Of a stretch of DNA of 51,278 bases, positions 7,903 to 16,146 are shown piece after piece (position 1 is the stretch's first letter; every line of letters begins with the position of its first letter). The notes beneath the pieces are model-generated. The model ran no database searches. It had not been told where the DNA came from and saw only the letters and a program-made list of their open reading frames with translations. Position numbers and translations under genes: made by a program. Source of the stretch: a bacterium (lineage in GTDB: Bacteria; Bacillota; Clostridia; Oscillospirales; Oscillospiraceae); contig SFQY01000009.1 of NCBI GenBank assembly GCA_004562395.1, positions 1-51,278 on the forward strand, written 5' to 3'.

Positions 7903-8168
7903 TTCTGATGATCGGCTATGCTCAGCAAAGGGGGTTGTTGGAGTTTGTAAGGATGAGCGCCGCGCAATACCTTCCCCCGGGGGGAAGGGGGACCGCGAAG
8001 CGGTGGATGAGGAATGGCGACACCTTACCATTCGCAATGCAGTCAATTCAAACGGTACAGACTTTTCCAATATACCTTTTTAACGAAATGCATACAGATT
8101 CGGAACATATCGCCGTTCCTCATCCGCCCCAGTGTGCGCACTGGGGCACCTTCCCCCCGGGGGAAGGT
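7903..8168. repeat. Composite element: outer repeat + module B (subtype B1)
   Basis: Left outer repeat at about 7908-7955 (GATCGGCTATGCTCAGC type), then hairpin CCTTCCCCCGGGGGGAAGG, GC-rich hairpin, a central segment of about 110 bp (8010-8120), GATGAGG/CCTCATC arms, hairpin GCCCCAGTGTGCGCACTGGG, and a closing GAAGG hairpin. The right outer repeat is missing because the element ends at the cbiK stop codon. The central segment recurs inverted at 25880-26000. It fills the 336-bp gap between the lipoprotein gene and cbiK; nothing else is seen there. Confidence 0.85.
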
Positions 8169-8174
8169 ATTCGC

Positions 8175-9209
8175 TTACTGCTGCTCCATGGCTGCCCGGG
8201 CGTGGTCCACCAGCAGGTTCTGGATGGACTCCAGCTCTCCGAGGCCGTTGACCTGGCAGACAACCTCATAGCCCGCGGCCTCAAAGATGCTCTTCCAGGA
8301 GTCCTCCTCGTCACCGGCCATGTCGTTGTTGGCATGGTCGCCGGCCACGATCATCAGGGGCCGCAGGACCACCCGCTGATACTCCCCGGCCTGCACCAGA
8401 GCCAGCACATCCTCCACGGTGGGAGATGCCTCCACGGTGCCCACGTAGTAATGCTCGTGGCCGCCGTCGGTCAGCACCTGCTGCATCCTGGCGTACACGG
8501 CGTTGGAGTCCGCCTCGGTGCCGTGGCCCATGAAGCAGATGGCGGTCTTGCCGTCGTCATAGGAAGCGGTGGCCTCCACAATGGTCTCGGCCACAACCTG
8601 GAAATCCTCGTCGGAGGTCAGCAGGGGGCTGCCGATGCTGACGGACTCAAAGGCGTCGGCGTACTGGGCCAACTCGTTGACCAGGTCGTTGTACTCAAAG
8701 CCGTCCATCAGATGGGTGGGCTGGACCACCAGGGTCTTGACGCCGTTGGCCACGGCCCGGTCCAGGGCCTCGCCCACGTTGTCGATGATCTCGCCGTCCC
8801 GGCTCTTGACGTGGTCAATGATGATCTGGCTGGTAAAGCCCCGGCGGACGGAATAGTCCGGGAAGGCCTTCTCCATGGCTTCCTCAATGGCGCCCACGGT
8901 GAGGCGGCGGTTGTCGTTGAAGCTGGTGCCGAAGCTGACCACCATCAGCTCCTTCTCCCCGATGCCGTCCTGGTTCCGGGGGTTGTCCAGAGAGGCGTCG
9001 CCGGTGGTGTAGTCCTCCTCATCCTCGGCTTCGGCGGTCTCGGCAGGGGTCTCGGCGGGAACGGTGGTCTCCGGCGCCAGAGTTTCGGCGGGAGCGGGGG
9101 TTTCGGCGGGAGCGGCGGTCTGGGCAGGCTCCTGGCCGCCGCAGCCGGCCAGCAGGACGGTCAGCATGGCGATCACCGTCAGAATGGACATCATGCGTTT
9201 CGTTTTCAT
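8175..9209 (-). CDS. cbiK: Surface-anchored sirohydrochlorin cobaltochelatase (CbiK-like)
   Basis: A 344-residue CbiK-family protein with its own lipoprotein signal (MKTKRMMSILTVIAMLTVLL, then AGC) and an acidic Ala/Pro/Glu/Thr linker to about residue 75. The chelatase domain begins KELMVVSFGTSFNDNRRLTV; the metal-binding His lie in FMGHGTEADS and in VAGDHANNDM. The family inserts Co2+ (or Fe2+) into sirohydrochlorin; CbiK is usually cytosolic, but an exported form is known in Desulfovibrio. Export argues against a role in ordinary cytosolic cobalamin synthesis and for metal capture or removal from tetrapyrroles outside the cell. The ATG at 9209 has an AGGAGGT site; the longer frame to 9449 only reads through the riboswitch. 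First gene after the B12 riboswitch. Confidence 0.9.
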   Translation of the reverse strand: MKTKRMMSILTVIAMLTVLLAGCGGQEPAQTAAPAETPAPAETLAPETTVPAETPAETAEAEDEEDYTTGDASLDNPRNQDGIGEKELMVVSFGTSFNDNRRLTVGAIEEAMEKAFPDYSVRRGFTSQIIIDHVKSRDGEIIDNVGEALDRAVANGVKTLVVQPTHLMDGFEYNDLVNELAQYADAFESVSIGSPLLTSDEDFQVVAETIVEATASYDDGKTAICFMGHGTEADSNAVYARMQQVLTDGGHEHYYVGTVEASPTVEDVLALVQAGEYQRVVLRPLMIVAGDHANNDMAGDEEDSWKSIFEAAGYEVVCQVNGLGELESIQNLLVDHARAAMEQQ

Positions 9210-9284
9210 AAAAGTACCTCCTAAATATTTTCTGATGTATGGAAAGCAGAACATCAGCCATGGCAAAAAGGTACGGAAAACGCA

Positions 9285-9320
9285 CGGAAAAAGAAACGTG
9301 GTCATCAAAGCGATGACCAC
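9285..9320 (-). terminator. Riboswitch expression-platform terminator
   Basis: On the minus strand a perfect 9-bp stem GTGGTCATC / GATGACCAC (9320-9312 with 9306-9298, loop GCTTT) is followed by GTTTCTTTTT. It lies between the B12 riboswitch and cbiK, so it is the likely switch by which cobalamin ends transcription. Confidence 0.75.
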
Positions 9321-9409
9321 GCGGAAAGCTTCCCGAAAGGGCGGACCCTTGTGAGAGAACGGTACGATCAATTCCTCGTGATCCGGAACACGGATTTTCC
9401 ATGCTCCCG

Positions 9410-9590
9410 TACCGGCAACCGGCAGGTCTCCTGACTCGTAAGTCATCACGCGCCATCGTCTTCCCGGCTTTCGCCAGTGACTGTCTTTCCGACACAGAAA
9501 GCGCGCTCGTTACATACAGTGACGAGATCGTACAGGCCTTTCACCTGTTTCCCTATTATCCGTTTCATTCCAAGGAACAAACGGCACCGA
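9410..9590 (-). ncRNA. Cobalamin (B12) riboswitch
   Basis: Minus-strand RNA with the B12 box AGTCAGGAGACCTGCC (9436-9421), the upstream GCCACTG-like part (here GTCACTGGCGAAAGCCGGGA) and the 5' portion with GGGAAACAGGTGAAA near 9550. The order and spacing are those of the AdoCbl riboswitch class. It lies between a good promoter and the cbiK/importer operon, so B12 should shut the operon down. Exact ends are estimates. Confidence 0.93.
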
Positions 9591-9611
9591 TTCCCTATTC
9601 AATTCGGCTGC

Positions 9612-9640
9612 ATTATATCACATCGCCTATGGCAATGCAA
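9612..9640 (-). promoter_or_regulatory. Promoter of the riboswitch-cbiK-importer operon
   Basis: Minus strand -35 TTGCAT (9640-9635), 17-bp spacer, -10 TATAAT (9617-9612), with a TGTGA just before the -10. A short piece of module E lies at 9660-9700 between it and the rsgA stop. Confidence 0.85.
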
Positions 9641-9701
9641 TACCCTTTTTTAAAAAAACCACCGTCCCCCGCAAAGGGGCGACCGCGAGGGGTGATATTG
9701 C

Positions 9702-10589
9702 TTATTTCAGTTCCCAGAGCTTGATCTGGCTGGCTTTTTCGTAGAGCTTACAGTAGCTTTCATAGCGGGTTTTTTCCAGGCTGCCCGCTTCCAGGGCGGC
9801 GCGGACGGCGCAGCCGGGTTCCTGGCGGTGGGTGCAGTCGTGGAACTGGCAGCGGCCCAGCCAGGGGCCGAAGTCCGGGAAGGCGTACTGGAGGTTCTCC
9901 TTCAGGATCACGTCCATCTGGTCCGTATCGAAGGAGGAAAAGCCCGGGGTGTCGGCCACGTAGGTATTGCCGTCCAGGGCATACAGCTCCACATGGCGGG
10001 TGGTGTGGCGGCCACGGCCCAGCTTGTCGGAGACCTCTCCGGTGGGGAGCCGCAGCTCGGGGCACAGCCGGTTCAGGATGCTGCTTTTGCCCACGCCGGA
10101 ATTGCCGGTGAAGGCCGTGAGCTTTCCCTTCAGCAGCTCCCGGAGCTGCTCCACCCCTTCCCCGGTCTCGGCGCTGGTCCGGATCACGGGGAAGCCCGCG
10201 TGTTCATAGATCCGGGCCAGCTCCCGGGCGGGGTCCAGGTCGCACTTGTTGACGCACAGGTACACCGGTACCTCCTGATCCCCCGCGATGGCCGCCACCC
10301 GGTCGATGAGGAAGGGCTCCGTCACCGGGTTGACGTTGGCGGCGAAGATCACCAGGGCGTCGATGTTGGCCACGGCGGGCCGGACGAAGCTGTTCTTTCT
10401 CGGCAGGATCCGCTCCACCATGCCCTTGCCCTTCTCCAGGGTGATCTCCACCAGGTCCCCGGTCAGGGGGCTGCTGCCCTCCCGGCGCAGGATGCCCCGG
10501 GCCCGGCAGGTGACGGTGCCGGAGGCCGTCCGCACGTCATAAAATCCGCTGATGGACCGGAGGATCCGTCCGGCTGCTTTCTCAGTCAT
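9702..10589 (-). CDS. rsgA: Ribosome small-subunit GTPase RsgA
   Basis: A circularly permuted GTPase that acts in late 30S maturation. N-terminal OB fold, then the permuted G motifs: G4 VNKCDL, G1 GNSGVGKSS, G2/G3 with DTPGFSSFD, and a C-terminal zinc-binding region with C-(5)H-C-H-type residues (GRCQFHDCTHRQEPGC). The start chosen is the ATG at 10589 (MTEKAAG), which overlaps the prkC stop by 8 bp (ATGACTGA); the longer reading frame lies inside prkC. The prkC-rsgA pairing is a common Firmicutes arrangement. 295 residues, normal length. Confidence 0.95.
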   Translation of the reverse strand: MTEKAAGRILRSISGFYDVRTASGTVTCRARGILRREGSSPLTGDLVEITLEKGKGMVERILPRKNSFVRPAVANIDALVIFAANVNPVTEPFLIDRVAAIAGDQEVPVYLCVNKCDLDPARELARIYEHAGFPVIRTSAETGEGVEQLRELLKGKLTAFTGNSGVGKSSILNRLCPELRLPTGEVSDKLGRGRHTTRHVELYALDGNTYVADTPGFSSFDTDQMDVILKENLQYAFPDFGPWLGRCQFHDCTHRQEPGCAVRAALEAGSLEKTRYESYCKLYEKASQIKLWELK

Positions 10590-12687
10590 GGGTAAATTCC
10601 ACCTTCTGCTCCCGCTCGAAAACGCCGTCGATGTACAGGTCATACCACACGGTGCCGGTGCCCGTCAGATCCAGAATGGTGCTGGTCTCTCCCGCGGCGA
10701 TGTGCTTGGATACAATGGATTCCGTGGTGCCCTTCAGGCAGATGTCCAGGGTGTAGTCCTGGCTCCGCTCCGGCAGGCTGAAGATCAGCCGGGCGGTGAC
10801 AGGCTCCGGATCGGGCTTCGGCTCCACAATCTCCTCGGGCTTGGTCTCCACCTCAGGGGTTTCCTCCGGCAGAGTTTCCTCGGCGCCCTGGGAATAGTGG
10901 ATGATGATCTCCGCGGTGACATCCACCATGGTGTTCTTCTCCACGGACTGGTAGACCACCTGGTCCTTGGGCTTGGAGCTTTCCACGGCCTCCGCCCGGA
11001 CGTTGGTAAAGCCCAGCTGGTTCAGCAGCTCCTTGGCCCGGCCGATTTCCAGACCCAGCACGTCGGGCATTTTCTCCTCCACCAGGTCGGGGCCGGTGCT
11101 GATGTAGATGTAGACCGTCTGGCCGTCCTTCAGCTCCGTGCCGGAGGTGGGGTCCGTGCGGGTGACGGTACCGGCCTCATAGACGTAGCTGGCCTCCTTC
11201 CGGGTCAGGACCTGGAAGCCCATGCCGCTGAGTACGGCGTAGGCCTGGTCGGCCTCCACGCCGGTATAGTTTTCCATGATCTTCACGGGGGGCTCCTCCC
11301 CCATGCTGACGGTGATCCACAGATCGGAGCCCTTCTGGACCTTGCTGCCGCCGGCAGGCTCCTGGTGCATGATCTGCCCCGCGGGCCAGGACTCGCTGTA
11401 CTGCTGGGGCTGGAGCCGGATGGTGAAGTCGCTGTAGCGCTCGGCAAAGCCGTCGGTATAGACCTCGCCCTCCAGATAGGGCACCTCCACCAGCTCCTTC
11501 TCCTGGTTCAGCAGGGCGCCGTTGAACAGGGCGATGAGGAAGATGATGACGGCGATCACCGCCACGGCGCTGCAGATGACGATGGCCGTGGTGGCCACCC
11601 GGCTGCGCTCCTCCTCCCGCTTCTTCTCCTCCGCCTTCCGGCGCTGCTGGGCCCGGCGGATGGCCTCGCTGTCCCGCTCCTGGGGCACGGTGCCGGTGGC
11701 CCGGTGCTGGGGGGCGGCGGTGTGGAGCCGGGCGCTGTCGGAGCCGGGACGGACGCCGGTCTTGGCCTGGACCTTCCGCTCCGCCAGGGTCCGGGGCTGG
11801 GAGGCGCCGGGAATGGCCCGGGTGGAGTCGTCCATAACCGTATGGTAATCGAATAAAATGGCGGGATTTTGCCGGAATTCCTCCATATCCTTCAGCATTT
11901 CCGTGGCGGAGACATACCGGTCCCGGACATCCAGGGCCATGCCCTTCATGATGATCTGCTCCAGGCCCCCGGGAATGTTGGGGTTCAGGGTGGAGGGCAT
12001 GGGCGCTCCGCCGTTGATGTGCTGAATGGCCACCGCCACGGCGGATTCCCCGTCGTAGGGAGGCCGTCCCGTCATCATCTCGTACATGACCACGGCCAGG
12101 GAATAGATGTCGGACCGGTTGTCCGTATGGCCGCCCTTGGCCTGCTCCGGGGAGATGTAGTGGACGGAGCCCAGAGCCTCCTTGGTCAGGGTGTTGCTCT
12201 TGTTCATGACCCGGGCGATGCCGAAGTCCATGACCTTCACGGAGCCGTTTTTCAGCACCATGATGTTGTGGGGCTTGATATCCCGGTGGATGATGCCCCG
12301 GCTGTGGGCATGCTCCAGTCCCTTGGCGATCTGCATGGCGAAGTGCAGGGTCTCCTTCCAGTTGAGGACCCCCTTCTTCTCCATATACTGCTTCAGGGAA
12401 ATGCCGTCGATCAGCTCCATGACGATGTAATTGGCGCTCTCCGATGAGGAAACGTCATACACCTGCACAATGTTGGGGTGGCTCAGCATGGCCACGGCCT
12501 CGCCCTCGGCCCGGAACCGCCTGCGGAACTCCTCGTCCCCGGCGAACTCGTCCTTTAAGATCTTCACGGCTACCAGCCGGTTCAGGCGATGGCAGAGGGC
12601 TTTATATACGACGGCCATGCCGCCGGTACCGATGACCTCCAGGATCTCGTACCGGTTATCCAAGAGCCGTCCAATATATTGATCCAT
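10582..12687 (-). CDS. prkC: PASTA-domain Ser/Thr protein kinase
   Basis: A 701-residue transmembrane Hanks kinase. Catalytic Lys at 42 (VAVKIL), HRDIKPHN (133-140), DFG (153-155), APE-like SPEQ near 178. A basic juxtamembrane stretch leads to one membrane helix (about 363-387). Outside are about three PASTA repeats (from about 395 to 600), which bind muropeptides or lipid II in this family, then a Pro/Glu linker (EETPEVETKPEEIVEPKPD) and a C-terminal beta-rich domain. It signals wall status into the cell. The PP2C phosphatase gene is 31 bp upstream, its usual antagonist. Confidence 0.96.
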   Translation of the reverse strand: MDQYIGRLLDNRYEILEVIGTGGMAVVYKALCHRLNRLVAVKILKDEFAGDEEFRRRFRAEGEAVAMLSHPNIVQVYDVSSSESANYIVMELIDGISLKQYMEKKGVLNWKETLHFAMQIAKGLEHAHSRGIIHRDIKPHNIMVLKNGSVKVMDFGIARVMNKSNTLTKEALGSVHYISPEQAKGGHTDNRSDIYSLAVVMYEMMTGRPPYDGESAVAVAIQHINGGAPMPSTLNPNIPGGLEQIIMKGMALDVRDRYVSATEMLKDMEEFRQNPAILFDYHTVMDDSTRAIPGASQPRTLAERKVQAKTGVRPGSDSARLHTAAPQHRATGTVPQERDSEAIRRAQQRRKAEEKKREEERSRVATTAIVICSAVAVIAVIIFLIALFNGALLNQEKELVEVPYLEGEVYTDGFAERYSDFTIRLQPQQYSESWPAGQIMHQEPAGGSKVQKGSDLWITVSMGEEPPVKIMENYTGVEADQAYAVLSGMGFQVLTRKEASYVYEAGTVTRTDPTSGTELKDGQTVYIYISTGPDLVEEKMPDVLGLEIGRAKELLNQLGFTNVRAEAVESSKPKDQVVYQSVEKNTMVDVTAEIIIHYSQGAEETLPEETPEVETKPEEIVEPKPDPEPVTARLIFSLPERSQDYTLDICLKGTTESIVSKHIAAGETSTILDLTGTGTVWYDLYIDGVFEREQKVEFTHD

Positions 12688-12718
12688 ATGCTAGAATTGC
12701 TCCTTTCGCTGCGATCGT

Positions 12719-13450
12719 CTAAATCAGGATCAGGACGCTGGTCACGTTGTCCGGCGCGCCCCGGTTTTTGGCGATGTTCAGCAGCCGCTTGCAGCAGTGC
12801 TGTTTGTTGACGCCGTGAACGACCTCAAACAGAATCTCCTGGTCGTCCATGAGGTTACTCAGGCCGTCGCTGCACAGCAGCAGGAAGTCCCCCCTGCTGA
12901 CGTCCCTGTGGAAAATATCGCACAGGACCATGGGCTCGGTGCCGATGGCCCGGGTGATGTAATTTTTGCCGGGGTAGGTTTTGGCCACCTCCGGGGTCAG
13001 CTCCCCCCGGTCCACCATCAGCTGGACCAGAGAGTGGTCCTTGGTGATCTGGTGGATGCCCCCCCGGTCGATGCCGTAGGCACGGCTGTCCCCCACGTTG
13101 ATCACCGTGGCCTTCCGTCCCCGGACGAACACCGCCACTAGGGTGGTGCCCATGCCGTCAAACTCCGGGAACTGGGCCGACTGGTCGTATACGGTGAAGT
13201 TGGCCAGCTTCACGGCCCCCCGGAGCATCTGGTCCACGGCCTCCTGGTCCATGCCCGGCTTCCAGCACCGGCGGACCTCCTCCGCGAAGACCTCCACCGC
13301 CAGAGTGGAGGCGATGTTGCCGGATTTCGCTCCGCCCATGCCGTCGCAGACAACGCACAGAAGGGTGCTGCGGTCAAGCTGTTCTATTCGGTAAGCATCC
13401 TGGTTCTGCTTGCGGACATTGCCAGGATCGGTCAATCCCCAGCTCTGCAT
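12719..13450 (-). CDS. stp: PP2C-type Ser/Thr phosphatase
   Basis: A 243-residue PPM phosphatase that removes phosphate from PrkC and its targets. Metal-binding motifs are intact: GNVRKQNQDAY, VCDGMGGAKSGNIAS, FDGMGTTLV, NVGDSRAY, LLLCSDGLSNLM, and APDNVTSVLI at the C-terminus. The start is the ATG at 13450 (MQSWGLTDPG) after AGAGGAG; the frame extending to 13768 only reads into a repeat element. Confidence 0.95.
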   Translation of the reverse strand: MQSWGLTDPGNVRKQNQDAYRIEQLDRSTLLCVVCDGMGGAKSGNIASTLAVEVFAEEVRRCWKPGMDQEAVDQMLRGAVKLANFTVYDQSAQFPEFDGMGTTLVAVFVRGRKATVINVGDSRAYGIDRGGIHQITKDHSLVQLMVDRGELTPEVAKTYPGKNYITRAIGTEPMVLCDIFHRDVSRGDFLLLCSDGLSNLMDDQEILFEVVHGVNKQHCCKRLLNIAKNRGAPDNVTSVLILI

Positions 13451-13501
13451 AAGCGTGGCTCCTCTCAGTTTTCTCTTCTGGTATTCTTTTGGCCGTTGAC
13501 A

Positions 13502-13795
13502 TGGGAAAGGATTATTTCTCGTACGAATGCGCGATGGTTCCACCAAAGGCTTCTCCTTGAGGACTGCGAAGCGTGCCTTTGGTAGAAGCTGTCTCGCGAA
13601 GCGAGACTGATGTGGTGTTACAGCGGTACGTTTTCGCCGAAATGTTTCGATCATCGCAACTGTGTACCGCACACCACATCCGCCCCAGGCTGCGGCCTGG
13701 GGCACCTTCTCCTCAAGGAGAAGGCTTGGTCGCTGTAAGTGCCAGTGGAACCAACAAACCGGCGTCATAAGGGAAACGATCCTTTACGCCGGAAA
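13502..13795. repeat. Module C composite repeat
   Basis: Fills the gap between rlmN and stp. Palindromic layout: outer arms resembling GGAAAGGATCGTTTC and GGTTCCAC at both ends, hairpins CTTCTCCTTGAGGA and TCTCGCGAAGCGAGA, a centre of about 80 bp (GTGTTACAGCGGTACGTTTT...), a GCCCCAGG...CCTGGGGC stem, and CTTCTCCTCAAGGAGAAGG. Other copies are at 29228-29535 and 38915-39150. It interrupts an otherwise tight same-strand gene series, so it is probably transcribed. Confidence 0.8.
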
Positions 13796-13810
13796 GGCAC
13801 GGCGGAATGG

Positions 13811-14836
13811 TTATGTCTTCTGTTGGTATTTGCGGCGAAGCTGGCCGCAGGAGGCGTCGATGTCGCCGCCCAGGGTCCGGCGGACCGTGGCGGTGACGCC
13901 GCCGTCCTCCAGGGTTTTCTGGAATTTCGCCACGGCGGCCCGGCTGCTGGGCTTCAGGGGGCTTTCCTCCACATGGTTCAGAGGGATCAGGTTGAAGTGG
14001 GCGGGCAAGCCCTTCAGCCGCCGGAGCAGCTCTTTGGCGTTTTCCTCGGAGTCGTTGACCCCGTCGATCATGGCGTATTCAAAGGAAATGCGCCGGTTGG
14101 TGGCCTGGTAATACCGACGGCAGGCGGAAAGCAGCTCCTCGCTGGGGTAGGCCCGGTTCACGGGCATGATCCGGTCCCGGACAGCGTCGTTGGGGGCGTG
14201 AAGGGACACGGACAGGGTCAGCTGCAGCTTCCGTTTCGCCAGCTCGTCGATCTTCGGCACCAGGCCGCAGGTACTGAGGCTAATGTGGCGCATGGAGATG
14301 TTCATGCCGTCGGGGCTGTTCACCAGCTCCAGAAAGCGCATGACGTTGTCAAAATTGTCCAGCGGCTCCCCGATGCCCATCAGCACGATGTGGGACACCG
14401 GAAGTCCGGAGTCCACCTGGGTGAACAGCACCTGATCCAGCATTTCATAAGGCTCCAGCCGCCGGACCAGGCCTCCCAGGGTGGAGGCGCAGAAGGCGCA
14501 GCCCATCCGGCAGCCCACCTCCGTGGAGATGCAGACGGTGTTGCCGTAGTGATAGCGCATCAGCACCGTCTCCACACAGTTGCCGTCGGACAGCTCCCAC
14601 AGATATTTGATGGTGCCGTCCCGCCGGGATTCCTGCTTTCGCACCACCTTTGGCGGGCAGATGGGATATTCCTTCGCCAGGGCGTCCCGCAGCGGTTTGG
14701 GCAGGTTCGTCATCTCGTCATAGGACCGGACGCCTTTATGCAGCCAGGCAAAGACCTGCTTTGCCCGGAAGGGGGGCTGGCCCAGCTCTTTGAGAATTTC
14801 CGCCAGCTCCGGCTGGGTCAGGGATTTCAGGTTCAT
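13811..14836 (-). CDS. rlmN: 23S rRNA / tRNA m2A methyltransferase RlmN
   Basis: A radical-SAM methyltransferase that methylates C2 of A2503 in 23S rRNA and A37 in some tRNAs. 341 residues; cluster Cys 109, 113 and 116 (CRMGCAFC); the methyl-carrier Cys near the C-terminus is C330 (DIDASCGQL). GIGEPLDN and the HAPND loop are present. Its start overlaps the rsmB stop by 4 bp. Confidence 0.96.
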   Translation of the reverse strand: MNLKSLTQPELAEILKELGQPPFRAKQVFAWLHKGVRSYDEMTNLPKPLRDALAKEYPICPPKVVRKQESRRDGTIKYLWELSDGNCVETVLMRYHYGNTVCISTEVGCRMGCAFCASTLGGLVRRLEPYEMLDQVLFTQVDSGLPVSHIVLMGIGEPLDNFDNVMRFLELVNSPDGMNISMRHISLSTCGLVPKIDELAKRKLQLTLSVSLHAPNDAVRDRIMPVNRAYPSEELLSACRRYYQATNRRISFEYAMIDGVNDSEENAKELLRRLKGLPAHFNLIPLNHVEESPLKPSSRAAVAKFQKTLEDGGVTATVRRTLGGDIDASCGQLRRKYQQKT

Positions 14837-16146
14837 ACATTCCTCCGCAGGCGGCAGATGAAGAAGCCGTCGGTATCGTATTCGCCGGGGATCAGGGTCA
14901 GCATTCCGCTCTCGTTTTGGGGGAAGACCTCCGGCAGGGGCAGGGGCTCCGGGTGGAAATCCGGATGCTGCGCCAGGAAGGCGTTCACCACATCCTCGTT
15001 CTCCCGCCTGAGCAGGGTGCAGGTGGAATACATCAGGATGCCGCCGGGCTTTACGTAGGAGGCCTGGGTCTTCAGGATCTGCAGCTGCAGCTGGGGCAGC
15101 TGCTCCGTCTGGGCCAGATCCTTATAGCGGATATCCGGCTTTTTCCGGATGATGCCGAGACCCGAGCAGGGCACGTCCGCCAGCACCGCGTCCATGGCAT
15201 TCTCCCACTGGGGCACCGGGACCGTGGCGTCCTGCTGCCGGGGGGTGATATTGGTCAGCCCCAGACGGGCCGCGCCGCCGGCGATCAGTTCCGTCTTATG
15301 GCCGTGGATGTCGCAGGAGGTGATGCTCCCCCGGCCCTCCATGGCAATGGCAGCGGCGAAGCTCTTTCCTCCCGGGGCGGCGCAGCAGTCCAGCACCCGG
15401 ATATCTTCCTTCGGAAGCCCGGCGCACAGGACGCTGAGCCTGGAGGCCGGGTCCTGAACATAGAAGCAGCCTTCCCGGAAGGAGGGGAGATTCTCGATGC
15501 TGCCGGTGCCGGAGAGGATCAGGCAGTCCTGCATCCATCCGTGGGGCTGGGCCTGGACCTGCTCCGCAGCCAGCCGTTCGACCAATTTCGCAGTGGAGAT
15601 CCGCAGGGTGTTCACCTGCACCACCGTCTGGGGCGCGGTATTATCGGCGATCAGGACGGACTCCAGCTTTCCCTTGGGAAGGTTCTGTTTCAAAAGGGAG
15701 ATCAGCTCATCGGGATGGCTGTAGCGGTCGGCATAGGAAACCGGCTCCTTCAGCTGTCCCCGGGTCCGCACCGCGCTGCGCAGGACCCCGTTGACCAGGG
15801 AGGCCGCCTTTGGGTTTTTGCAGTATTTCTTCGCCAGGGCCACGGATTCGTTCACCGCGGCGCTGTCGGGAATCTTGTCCAGTTCATAGATCTGATACAG
15901 CCCCAGGTGGAGAATGTCCCGCACCACCGGGTGCAGGTCCTTCAGCTTTCCCGTCAGAAGCTGTCTCAGATAAAAATCCAGCCTGTTCCGGTTCTGCAGG
16001 ACGCCGTAGCACAATCTGGTGGCCAGGGCCGCGTCCCGGCTGTCCAGCCGGTCCCGGCGGGTCAGCTCCTTCAGCACGCCGTTGGACCAGGCGCCGCTTT
16101 TGCGGCAGGCGATCAGCGCGTTCAGCGCCGTTTCCCTGGCCCCCAT
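14833..16146 (-). CDS. rsmB: 16S rRNA m5C967 methyltransferase RsmB
   Basis: A 437-residue Sun/RsmB protein: N-terminal NusB-like RNA-binding domain (to about 140), then a SAM-dependent domain with VLDCCAAPGGKS (motif I), CDIHGHK, and the two cysteines in DVPCSGLG and STCTLLR used for release and catalysis. It abuts fmt (the ATG at 16146 shares one base with the fmt stop) and overlaps rlmN: a typical def-fmt-rsmB-rlmN translation-fidelity cluster. Confidence 0.96.
   Translation of the reverse strand: MGARETALNALIACRKSGAWSNGVLKELTRRDRLDSRDAALATRLCYGVLQNRNRLDFYLRQLLTGKLKDLHPVVRDILHLGLYQIYELDKIPDSAAVNESVALAKKYCKNPKAASLVNGVLRSAVRTRGQLKEPVSYADRYSHPDELISLLKQNLPKGKLESVLIADNTAPQTVVQVNTLRISTAKLVERLAAEQVQAQPHGWMQDCLILSGTGSIENLPSFREGCFYVQDPASRLSVLCAGLPKEDIRVLDCCAAPGGKSFAAAIAMEGRGSITSCDIHGHKTELIAGGAARLGLTNITPRQQDATVPVPQWENAMDAVLADVPCSGLGIIRKKPDIRYKDLAQTEQLPQLQLQILKTQASYVKPGGILMYSTCTLLRRENEDVVNAFLAQHPDFHPEPLPLPEVFPQNESGMLTLIPGEYDTDGFFICRLRRNV

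Noticed and set aside
3669..9224. Very long plus-strand open frames opposite the importer genes (719 and 749 codons)
   Set aside because: They run antisense to well-recognised proteins, are rich in His, Gln and Gly as expected from reversed GC-rich codons, and match no family. The same holds for the 865-codon frame at 17601-20198.
9210..9449. Upstream extension of cbiK by 80 codons
   Set aside because: It reads through the B12 riboswitch and its terminator; the lipoprotein signal and ribosome site fix the start at 9209.
13451..13768. N-terminal extension of the PP2C phosphatase
   Set aside because: The extra codons come from a module C repeat; the family start and a ribosome site are at 13450.
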